Below are positions 11,517-18,735 of a DNA stretch of 32,047 nt, piece after piece. Origin of the DNA: a virus. The notes beneath the pieces are model-generated. The model searched no databases, had not been told where the DNA came from, and saw only the letters and a program-made list of their open reading frames with translations. The first letter of the stretch is position 1; every line of letters begins with the position of its first letter. The position numbers and the translations under genes were made by a program. The stretch spans positions 1-32,047 of IMG/VR virus record IMGVR_UViG_3300028809_000047; one strand, given 5' to 3'.

Positions 11517-14252
11517 ATGCCAACTAGCAGCCTCGGCCAGCTCACGGTGGATCTCGTTGCAAATACCGCAGGCTTTGAACGCGGTATGGATCAGGCCGAA
11601 CGCGCTTTGGCTGCGACGACTCGGGAAGCTAAAAAGCAGGGCGAAGCACTCGATCGGCTGATCGGGCAAATCGATCCGACTGTCGCGGCTTATAGCCGTC
11701 TCGACAAGATGGAACAGCAGCTAGACGCCCACCGCAAAGCCGGGCGGTTGCCGACTGAAGACTACAAAGCTTACAAAGCCCAACTGGACGCTACGCGCGC
11801 TTCCCTGGCGCAGACTGATGCCGCCTTAACCAAAGGCGGCCTTAGCGCTAAGCAGCTAGCAAACAACCTCCGCGGCGTGCCTGCGCAATTCACCGACATC
11901 GCGACTTCCCTTTACGCCGGTCAAGCGCCGCTTACCGTGCTGCTTCAGCAGGGCGGCCAGCTCAAGGACATGTTCGGCGGCATCGGGCCCGCGGCATCAG
12001 CTCTCGGCGGCTACATCGTCGGGCTGATCAATCCTTTCACCGTTCTAGCCGCCACCCTCGGTACGATTACCGCTTTGTTCATCGACGCGGAGAAGGAAGC
12101 CAGCGCGTTTAACAAAGCGCTGTTCAGCGGTTCGGCCAGTTCGGGGCAGACCTCTTCGTCCTTGTCTCAGCTCGCAGAAGACGCCGCGACGCTAACCGGA
12201 AGACTCGGAGAAGCCAGGCAAGCCGTTATCGCCCTGGCCGGCAGCACCGGGCTTAGCGAAACTCAATTCCGCAACCTCGCGCTAGCCGCTACGGCTATCG
12301 GCGAGTTCACCGGCAAAGGCGCGGCGGAAGTTGCTAAATCCCTCGGCGACTTGGGCGACAACGCTACAACCGCCGCGCAGAAGATCAGCGCGCAGTACGG
12401 CTTAATCACCAATGAGCAGTACGAGGTTATCAAAGCCCTCGACATCCAAGGCAAAAAGCAAGAAGCCCTGGACGTACTCAGCGCCACCTTGGCCGAGAAT
12501 GCCCAAACACGACTGAAGACCTACCGCGATTCGTTGTCTGATCTTGAGCGTGACTGGGACGACATCGGAACGGCGATCAGCAATGCCTATGCTCAAGTTC
12601 GCGGCGAGCTTTTCCCTGACGCGGCCAAGCAGATCGAACTGCTCGAACGCATCCTGCAGACCCGCAAAGAGGGCGGTATATCCGGCGCTATCTCTACGGG
12701 TCTCGGCAACCTGGCAACCACGTTAGGACTGGCAGACGAGACCACCGAGGCGCTGGAGAAGCAGCTCGTGTTGCTCAAGCAACAGGAGACCTCGAAGAAA
12801 GCCGCTGCAGAGGTAACCGGGCAAGAAGTTCGAGCTAACCAAGCGCTTATCAAGGCGGATGCAGAACGCTTGAAGGCTGCCAAGTCCGCACCGGCGCCTA
12901 GAGCCTTTCGCGAAGACGCCGGCCAACGCATGCTCGACACGCTGCGGCAGCAGGCCGCAGCCCTCCAAGTTCAATCTGAGACGACTGATAAGCTCGGCAC
13001 CCAAGCCAAAGCGCTTGCAGCTTTCGAGCAGCAGATCGCCGACATCAAGTCTAAGGACATTCAGACCGCAGATCAGAAGTCGATCTTGGCGTCTGAGGAT
13101 TTGTTGCGCGCCCAGCTCAAACGCAACGTAGCACTAGAGCAGGAAGTTGACGCCAGGAAACAAGCAACTGCCGAAGCCGGTAAACTTGCTGCGTTCCAAG
13201 AAAACCAAGCTTCGAAGCTTAGCCAAGCTCAGGAGGGTTTAGATTCTTCGCTTACCGGTCTCGGGCAAGGCGAAAAGCTTCGCGAACGGCTAAAAGAAGA
13301 TCTGCAGATCCGCAAGGAGTACCAGTCCGAAGTAGACAAGCTGAACAGCCAGTTCAACAAAGGGCAGATCAGCGAAGATCTGTATGATCAGGAAACAGCG
13401 ATCCTCGAAGAGAACCTGGCTTCGCGCTTGGTTATGCAGCAGGACTACTACAACCAACTGGACGAAGCGCAGGGTTCGTTCTTCCTCGGGGCGTCCGAGG
13501 GGTGGGCAAACTGGGCGGAGGAAGCGACGAACTACAGCTCGATGGCTGCGGAATTCGTCACCGGTTCGCTTGACGCGCTAACAGACGGCCTTACGGATAC
13601 GTTCATGTCGATTCTTGACGGCACGAAATCCGTAGGCGATGCCTTCGCCGACCTCGGCGTGCTGATGGTTAAGTCCATCGTCGGCGCCCTGGTCCAGATG
13701 GCAGCGCAATGGCTTGTGTATCAAGCCGTGCAGTTGTTCGTCGGCAAGACCACGCAAGCTTCGGCGTCCACTGCGCTTATCGCTAACGCTCAAGCTACAG
13801 CCTTCCAGGCATCCTTGGCGGCGTTCGCGTCTACAGCGGCTATCCCTATCGTTGGTCCATTGCTCGCGCCTGCCGCTGCTGCCAGTGCTGCTGCCTTCGC
13901 CGCGCCTTTAGTGGCCGGCGTAGCTACCGCCTCGTTGGCGGGTATGGCACACGATGGTATCGACGCCGTGCCACAAACCGGCACATGGCTCTTGCAGAAA
14001 GGCGAGCGTGTGACTACCGCGCAGACCAGTGCCAAGCTCGACAAGACCTTGGACAGTATGAAAAGCCCGAGCGGCGGCAACGGCACTACGGTAAACTTGA
14101 TCGAAGATGCATCACGCGCCGGGCAGTCCGAAGAACGGACAGGCGATCAGGGGGAAAATGTGATCGATATTTTCGTAGCAGATTTGCTTGGCGATGGCCG
14201 CACTGCTGACGCGATGAGCCGTAAGTACGGCTTGCAGACGCGAGGTACGTAA
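11517..14252 (+). CDS. Tail tape measure protein (lambda gpH-like)
   Basis: The 911-residue product is the longest tail-assembly gene. It begins SLGQLTVDLVANTAGFERGM, the usual opening of gpH-like proteins, then long coiled-coil helices. The conserved block ANNLRGVPAQFTDIATSLYA with QAPLTVLLQQGGQLKDMFGG follows at about 120-160, with a hydrophobic region NPFTVLAATLGTITALFI. A second hydrophobic stretch near 755-810 is rich in Ala and Val. Tape measure length sets tail length in the family (about 1.5 angstrom per residue), giving an inferred tail near 135 nm. It follows the G/GT frame by two bases and overlaps the next gene by one. Start ATG 11517 has only a weak ribosome site, consistent with translational coupling. 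Confidence 0.92.
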   Translation: MPTSSLGQLTVDLVANTAGFERGMDQAERALAATTREAKKQGEALDRLIGQIDPTVAAYSRLDKMEQQLDAHRKAGRLPTEDYKAYKAQLDATRASLAQTDAALTKGGLSAKQLANNLRGVPAQFTDIATSLYAGQAPLTVLLQQGGQLKDMFGGIGPAASALGGYIVGLINPFTVLAATLGTITALFIDAEKEASAFNKALFSGSASSGQTSSSLSQLAEDAATLTGRLGEARQAVIALAGSTGLSETQFRNLALAATAIGEFTGKGAAEVAKSLGDLGDNATTAAQKISAQYGLITNEQYEVIKALDIQGKKQEALDVLSATLAENAQTRLKTYRDSLSDLERDWDDIGTAISNAYAQVRGELFPDAAKQIELLERILQTRKEGGISGAISTGLGNLATTLGLADETTEALEKQLVLLKQQETSKKAAAEVTGQEVRANQALIKADAERLKAAKSAPAPRAFREDAGQRMLDTLRQQAAALQVQSETTDKLGTQAKALAAFEQQIADIKSKDIQTADQKSILASEDLLRAQLKRNVALEQEVDARKQATAEAGKLAAFQENQASKLSQAQEGLDSSLTGLGQGEKLRERLKEDLQIRKEYQSEVDKLNSQFNKGQISEDLYDQETAILEENLASRLVMQQDYYNQLDEAQGSFFLGASEGWANWAEEATNYSSMAAEFVTGSLDALTDGLTDTFMSILDGTKSVGDAFADLGVLMVKSIVGALVQMAAQWLVYQAVQLFVGKTTQASASTALIANAQATAFQASLAAFASTAAIPIVGPLLAPAAAASAAAFAAPLVAGVATASLAGMAHDGIDAVPQTGTWLLQKGERVTTAQTSAKLDKTLDSMKSPSGGNGTTVNLIEDASRAGQSEERTGDQGENVIDIFVADLLGDGRTADAMSRKYGLQTRGT

Positions 14253-14779
14253 TGGCGATCCCTGTATACCCTGAAGGGCTGCCCTGCCCATTGCGGGAGA
14301 ATTACGGGTTCACGCCTGTAAACAATATCCGCCGTACACCTATGGATAGCGGTCGTGCACGGCAGCGGATCGAGTTTCCTAACGCGCCTTCCTTAGTCCA
14401 GCTCTCCTGGATCATGACTTCGCCTCAAGCCATGCTTTTTGAAGCTTGGGCCGCACAGGTGGTTGGCGCAGGCTGGTTTACGATGACGCTTCTAACCCCA
14501 TTAGGTTTTGACGCTCAAGAAGTCCGTTTTACGGAGGTTCCTGTAGGCGGGGAGCTAACAGGAAAATTCCTTTGGCGGTATCGGGTCACTTGCGAACTGA
14601 GGAATAGACCGCTAATAGACCCTGAATGGGTTATAATCTTGCCCGATTACGTCTTGTACGCCGACATCTTTGACTACGTCATGAACCGAGAATGGCCGGA
14701 GTACACGCCAAGCATGCTGCTGACTCAAGAAGGCGACTTCTTGGTAACTGAAGACGGCGATCTATTAATTTTGGAGTAG
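14252..14779 (+). CDS. Minor tail protein after the tape measure (gpM-like position)
   Basis: The 175-residue product shares its first base with the tape measure stop (TAATG). It starts MAIPVYPEGLPCPLRENYGF, continues with DSGRARQRIEFPNAPSLVQL and SPQAMLFEAWAAQVVGAGWF, then GKFLWRYRVTCELRNRPLID. Proteins of this type are encoded behind the tape measure in siphoviruses and are thought to start the tail tip, but the sequence alone does not identify an exact family. The last 25 residues repeat a short acidic phrase (LTQEGDFLVTEDGDLLILE), a pattern often seen at the C-terminus of phage virion proteins. Role inferred from order. Confidence 0.65.
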   Translation: MAIPVYPEGLPCPLRENYGFTPVNNIRRTPMDSGRARQRIEFPNAPSLVQLSWIMTSPQAMLFEAWAAQVVGAGWFTMTLLTPLGFDAQEVRFTEVPVGGELTGKFLWRYRVTCELRNRPLIDPEWVIILPDYVLYADIFDYVMNREWPEYTPSMLLTQEGDFLVTEDGDLLILE

Positions 14780-14784
14780 GACAA

Positions 14785-15684
14785 GTGGCTGACAAACGAA
14801 TAACGGATCTCCCACCATCGGCTGCTCCTAGTGAGGGCGACGTTTATCCTATGGTGCAACAAGCCACCACGTTTAAACAGACCTTGACGAAATTGAGAAC
14901 TGCCGTCCTCAGCGCTTGGCAGCCTTTTATAAGAACATTCCTCGGCGCTGCCGACGCCCCCACTGCGCGGGCTGCGATCGGTGCGATAGGATCTTCTGAA
15001 AATATCACCGGTAGTGCTGCTAAGCTGACTACGGCGCGCACTATTGCATCCACTGGAGATGGCACATGGTCGGTAAGCTTTGACGGGTCTGCTAACGCTA
15101 CGGGGGCGATGACCCTAGCATCCGTAGGAACGGCCGGTACGTATGGGAGCGTTACCACGGATGCAAAAGGGCGGGTTACCGCAGGGTCAGTGTCTACCCC
15201 CATCGCTAATGGGGGCACGGGAGGGGCTAGCAAGCTGACCGCAGGCGCCAACCTCGGCGTTTCGGCGGTGGGGACCAATACCACAGAGCTTGCGCAGTCC
15301 GCTATGGTTCAAGCGGAGATCGCTAACAAGAGACCGTGGACGAACTTCAGCACGGTGCTTACCGCTACAACCGGCACTTATACCGCGGCGTCTGCCACTA
15401 TGAAGTATATGGTCGCTTTCGGTATTTGCTATTTTCAAGCTGTCATCACCGTAACTACCAAGGGGACGGGTGCCGTACCGATCATCACCTTGCCATTTAC
15501 CGCCCTGGCCCCAGCTCTGTCTATGCCAATACCAGCCGTAGAGAACTTGGTCAATGGGAAGTCCGGAGTCATGCGTTTGAATTCAGCGGGTACAGCTGGT
15601 TCCGTGATCGCATACGACAACACCGATCTTATTACCGCAAACGGCTGTGTCGTCTACATAAACGGCTCGTACCCAATCGCTTAA
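14785..15684 (+). CDS. Tail fibre protein
   Basis: The 299-residue product starts at GTG 14785 with GGAGTAGGA upstream. The N-terminus (KRITDLPPSAAPSEGDVYPM) is typical of fibre attachment. Residues about 80-160 carry the repeating fibre phrases ARTIASTGDGTWSVSFDGSA, TLASVGTAGTYGSVTTDAKG and TPIANGGTGGASKL found in many phage tail fibres. The C-terminal 120 residues are beta-rich (YFQAVITVTTKGTGAVPIIT) and probably form the tip. It is followed by a tailspike gene. Together they are likely the receptor-binding apparatus. Placement before the DUF1833 and tip genes rather than after is unusual. Confidence 0.8.
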   Translation: MADKRITDLPPSAAPSEGDVYPMVQQATTFKQTLTKLRTAVLSAWQPFIRTFLGAADAPTARAAIGAIGSSENITGSAAKLTTARTIASTGDGTWSVSFDGSANATGAMTLASVGTAGTYGSVTTDAKGRVTAGSVSTPIANGGTGGASKLTAGANLGVSAVGTNTTELAQSAMVQAEIANKRPWTNFSTVLTATTGTYTAASATMKYMVAFGICYFQAVITVTTKGTGAVPIITLPFTALAPALSMPIPAVENLVNGKSGVMRLNSAGTAGSVIAYDNTDLITANGCVVYINGSYPIA

Positions 15685-15698
15685 AGAAGGCGCATCAA

Positions 15699-17849
15699 AT
15701 GACGACTTATAACACTGGCAACCCTATAGGCTCTACCGCCGTAAAAGATCTCTACGACAACGCGCAAAACCTGGATGTCGCGGTAAATGACCCCGTGCAA
15801 ACCAGCTGGATTGACCGCGGACCTTCCGGCGTGCCGCGTGTTCGCTATACCTGGCATGGCATTGAGAAAATGGTCGATGATTTTCTGTTAGCGTTCGGGT
15901 ACCAGTACATCGGTGAATACGAAGCAGGTCTGACTTTCACTTCGCGCAATCAGTACACAGTACGCGACGGTATCGCGTATAAACCTGCTACCGACGCGGT
16001 GCTACCACTGACCCTAACCGGAACTTGGGCGACTGATCAGCCACAGTTGTTTGCTTTTAACGCAGACGCTATCTTACGCTCCGAGCTAAGTGACCCTGCA
16101 GTGGGCGCCAGTATTATTGCAGGCGCGTCACAAACTGCGAGAAGCGTTGCGGCCCTTAAGGCTCTGCCAACTATCGGCGCCTCAAGATTCGCGCAGACCT
16201 CTAGTTTTTACGAAGACATCCCAGGCGGCGGCGCGTTTTATTACGTACCCTTGGTGACCACGGGTCTCGTAGCGGACGATTGGTCTGTAATCGAGGCTGA
16301 CGACGGGGGCCTGTGGGTTCTCAACCACAATGGCACCGTCGGTGTGGCACAGGCCGGGGGTAAGCCAGGTGGCGTTGAAGACGCTACGCAAGCGCTAAGT
16401 AATATCGCGGCTAAAGGCCTAAACATAAACCTCGGTCAGGCGGCATGGCTTGTACGTGACGCGATCACCCTTGCGACGTCCGGTCAGCGTGTAGAGGGGG
16501 TCGGAAAGTACCGTTCTGTAATTAAGGTCGACTCTACGTTCAACCTTTCCGCAACGGGCGTCTTTGTATCCGCCGCGTCGGGTATCGAGTACGAGAACTT
16601 TTCCGTTCTTATGACTCAGCCTGACACCTCAGTATTTGCCAACCTGACCCAGTATCCACCAGCTATTAGCGGGCTTAACATTCCCGGCCAGCGCGCCAAA
16701 TCCCTGATCGTTTCCGGCGCTATCGTTGGTTTCGATTGGCGCGACAACGTCGGTCAGTCCACGGCTGAAGACATCACCATGGCCGCGTTCTCTAAAGGCT
16801 TTTGGTTGGACGGCGCTATTGATAGTGTCCGTTTCGACAAGTGCCACCTGTGGCCCGCGTACCTGACTACCAATCAAACCTTGATCATGACTCAAGCGGG
16901 GGGTGCGACAGGTTGGAACGTCGGTCGTTGCGACGATCTTCACGTAACCGATTGCCTCACGTACTGCGCTACCCCGTTCAACTTTTTTAGCGGCGTTCGT
17001 GCTAACCCTGGATCGTGCTTCGGTACTATCACGAGTTGCGACCTCGACGGGTTCGGCGGGATTACTATGAGCGCGGGCTCTATTTCTGTGATCGGGGGCT
17101 TCCAATCTGCGGGCCAAGTTAGTACCCCGAAACTTAATATCTCAGGGGGGAATCTTTCCTATACAGGGGTGCAGTTCCAGGTAGGCGCGAATTTCCCTGC
17201 GGCTTTATTCTCCGCATGGATGACTTTGTCAGGTTCCGCAGTCGTATCGATGACCAGCTGCCAGGTTTACAAGCCGAATGACGCGTGCCTGTTTATCCTC
17301 TCAGCGGGTAAGCTGCTACTAACAGGGAACAATTTTATCTATCAGCCTGACGCTGGATTCGTTCAGCCGATAATCTCCGCACCAGCAGGAACCGTTATCG
17401 CAATCGGCAATGAATTGTCGACACTCGGGGCTACCGGCACTCAATTATTCTTCGTGGCCTCCGTCGACGGGCCGCACGTAGTCACTAAAAATCACCTATA
17501 CGGTGCTCAGATATCGGCGCCTTCCGGCATCGGATACTACAGCGACAATATCCAAGGGTTGATTAACAAGGATATCTACAATGAGCTGGTTATCGGGGGA
17601 GCTAGAACTAAAACGTCCACCGTTACCGCTAACGGGTCCGGTGTAGCTACCTGGGCGCACGGGATCGCCGCAGGTAATCTCAAGGTCTTGCACGTTACGG
17701 CTATGTATAAAGGGGCCTCGACGGAGGCGGTAGGGATACCGGCAGTGTCGGTCGATGGAACAAACGTTACCGCCAGTGCCGCAGGCGCTGCGGGAGCCAA
17801 GGTGCGAATCGCTATAACTTACATCGAAACGTCGGACGCTGCGTGGTGA
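15699..17849 (+). CDS. Tailspike with pectate-lyase-like beta-helix
   Basis: The product has 716 residues from ATG 15699, with AAGAAGG about 10 bases upstream. An in-frame extension back to 15336 lies inside the fibre gene. Residues 1-110 (TTYNTGNPIGSTAVKDLYDN, QTSWIDRGPSGVPRVRYTWH, SRNQYTVRDGIAYKPATDA) form the adaptor domain shared by many Pseudomonas phage spikes. From about residue 215 the pattern GGVEDATQALSNIAAKGLNI starts a right-handed beta-helix of the pectate_lyase_3 type with rung-like repeats to about residue 620. A short C-terminal domain (AWAHGIAAGNLKVLHVTAMY, then KVRIAITYIE) follows, as in trimerising ends. Such spikes bind and often cleave surface polysaccharide. Active residues cannot be assigned by eye. 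The stop overlaps the next gene's GTG. Confidence 0.82.
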   Translation: MTTYNTGNPIGSTAVKDLYDNAQNLDVAVNDPVQTSWIDRGPSGVPRVRYTWHGIEKMVDDFLLAFGYQYIGEYEAGLTFTSRNQYTVRDGIAYKPATDAVLPLTLTGTWATDQPQLFAFNADAILRSELSDPAVGASIIAGASQTARSVAALKALPTIGASRFAQTSSFYEDIPGGGAFYYVPLVTTGLVADDWSVIEADDGGLWVLNHNGTVGVAQAGGKPGGVEDATQALSNIAAKGLNINLGQAAWLVRDAITLATSGQRVEGVGKYRSVIKVDSTFNLSATGVFVSAASGIEYENFSVLMTQPDTSVFANLTQYPPAISGLNIPGQRAKSLIVSGAIVGFDWRDNVGQSTAEDITMAAFSKGFWLDGAIDSVRFDKCHLWPAYLTTNQTLIMTQAGGATGWNVGRCDDLHVTDCLTYCATPFNFFSGVRANPGSCFGTITSCDLDGFGGITMSAGSISVIGGFQSAGQVSTPKLNISGGNLSYTGVQFQVGANFPAALFSAWMTLSGSAVVSMTSCQVYKPNDACLFILSAGKLLLTGNNFIYQPDAGFVQPIISAPAGTVIAIGNELSTLGATGTQLFFVASVDGPHVVTKNHLYGAQISAPSGIGYYSDNIQGLINKDIYNELVIGGARTKTSTVTANGSGVATWAHGIAAGNLKVLHVTAMYKGASTEAVGIPAVSVDGTNVTASAAGAAGAKVRIAITYIETSDAAW

Positions 17850-18340
17850 GCCAAATACTCGCGGAAGTAAACGCGGGGGCCAACGAGCGTCTTGATGCGA
17901 TTATCAGGACGCTCGAACTGACCTCCCCCGGGTGGACCGAGTCTGTTTTCATCTGCACCGGTTTTGACGACGTGACTGCCGTTGATGAATCCGGGCGCAC
18001 TATAACGTTCATCGCCGCGAACATAGACATCGCCCTGGCCGCGAAGAACAACAAGGGAAATCAAACCTTGGCCTTCGCCGTGGATAACACCACGGGCGAG
18101 GTGTCTAGGCGTATCGACCAAGCTATTGCGGCGAACGCCCGGGTTACCGCGATCTATCGTACGTATCTGAACACGAACCTCTCTGCGCCAGCGGAGAAGC
18201 CGTATGTCTTGACGGTGCTAGGAGGAACGCTGCAAGGGCAGGAAGCCCAGTTGGAGACTGGGTATTTCAATCTGATCGGTGTAGCGTGGCCGAGAGCGTT
18301 GTACACTGTGAACTACGCTCCCGCGCTCAGGTACATATGA
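17846..18340 (+). CDS. DUF1833-like minor tail protein (gpL position)
   Basis: The product has about 164 residues. Two tandem GTG codons (17843 and 17846) are possible starts; the second makes the GTGA overlap common in this genome. The sequence has the DUF1833 pattern: a short helix with NAGANERLDAIIRTLELTSP, then a beta domain with FICTGFDDVTAVDESGRTIT, IDIALAAKNNKGNQTLAFAV, and the end ETGYFNLIGVAWPRALYTV. In other siphoviruses this family precedes the NlpC/P60 and tip genes and probably forms part of the distal tail hub, as lambda gpL does. Confidence 0.75.
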   Translation: MSQILAEVNAGANERLDAIIRTLELTSPGWTESVFICTGFDDVTAVDESGRTITFIAANIDIALAAKNNKGNQTLAFAVDNTTGEVSRRIDQAIAANARVTAIYRTYLNTNLSAPAEKPYVLTVLGGTLQGQEAQLETGYFNLIGVAWPRALYTVNYAPALRYI

Positions 18341-18735
18341 TGGATTTTGTGAACAAGTATCTCGGTTGCTCCTACGAGGACGGCGCCCGCGGTCCTGACA
18401 AGTATGATTGTTGGGGGCTCTGTAGGCACGTCCGCCATGTTGAACTCGGCAAGCGACTCCTGGCCGAGTACGGCAGCCTGCGCAACACCGATCCTCGCGA
18501 GTTCACCCGTGCTTACGAGGAAGAGTCGTCGTGCATGGAGCGTTGCGAGCCTGAGCACGGTGCTATCGCGGCGGTAATGATAGGGCGTATCTGTACCCAC
18601 GTCGCCCTGGTTATCGACTCCCCCGACGGCTTACGCATTCTGGAGATCAACCCGGCGCGCGGCCCTCGTTGCCTGCCTTTGAATAAGTGGCTGCGAGACC
18701 ACTCTACCGTGACCTTCCATCGAGACCGCCCATGA
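18337..18735 (+). CDS. NlpC/P60-family tail peptidoglycan hydrolase (gpK-like)
   Basis: The product has 132 residues from ATG 18337, overlapping the previous stop as ATGATG; the second ATG at 18340 is equally possible. The NlpC/P60 signature is present: KYLGCSYEDGARGPDKYDCW with the nucleophile Cys25 followed by GL, and His88 in CTHVALVIDSP, then a third polar position in LEINPARGPRCL. These enzymes cut peptide stems in peptidoglycan. In tails they open a local passage during DNA injection and are needed for tail-tip assembly. The order DUF1833, NlpC/P60, tip protein copies the lambda L-K-I-J region. Stop overlaps the next start (ATGA). Confidence 0.85.
   Translation: MMDFVNKYLGCSYEDGARGPDKYDCWGLCRHVRHVELGKRLLAEYGSLRNTDPREFTRAYEEESSCMERCEPEHGAIAAVMIGRICTHVALVIDSPDGLRILEINPARGPRCLPLNKWLRDHSTVTFHRDRP

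Noticed and set aside
14620-14640. Perfect TATAAT at about 14631-14636 as a promoter
   Set aside because: It is inside the minor tail gene, lacks the TG extension and a -35, and no gene start follows at suitable distance.
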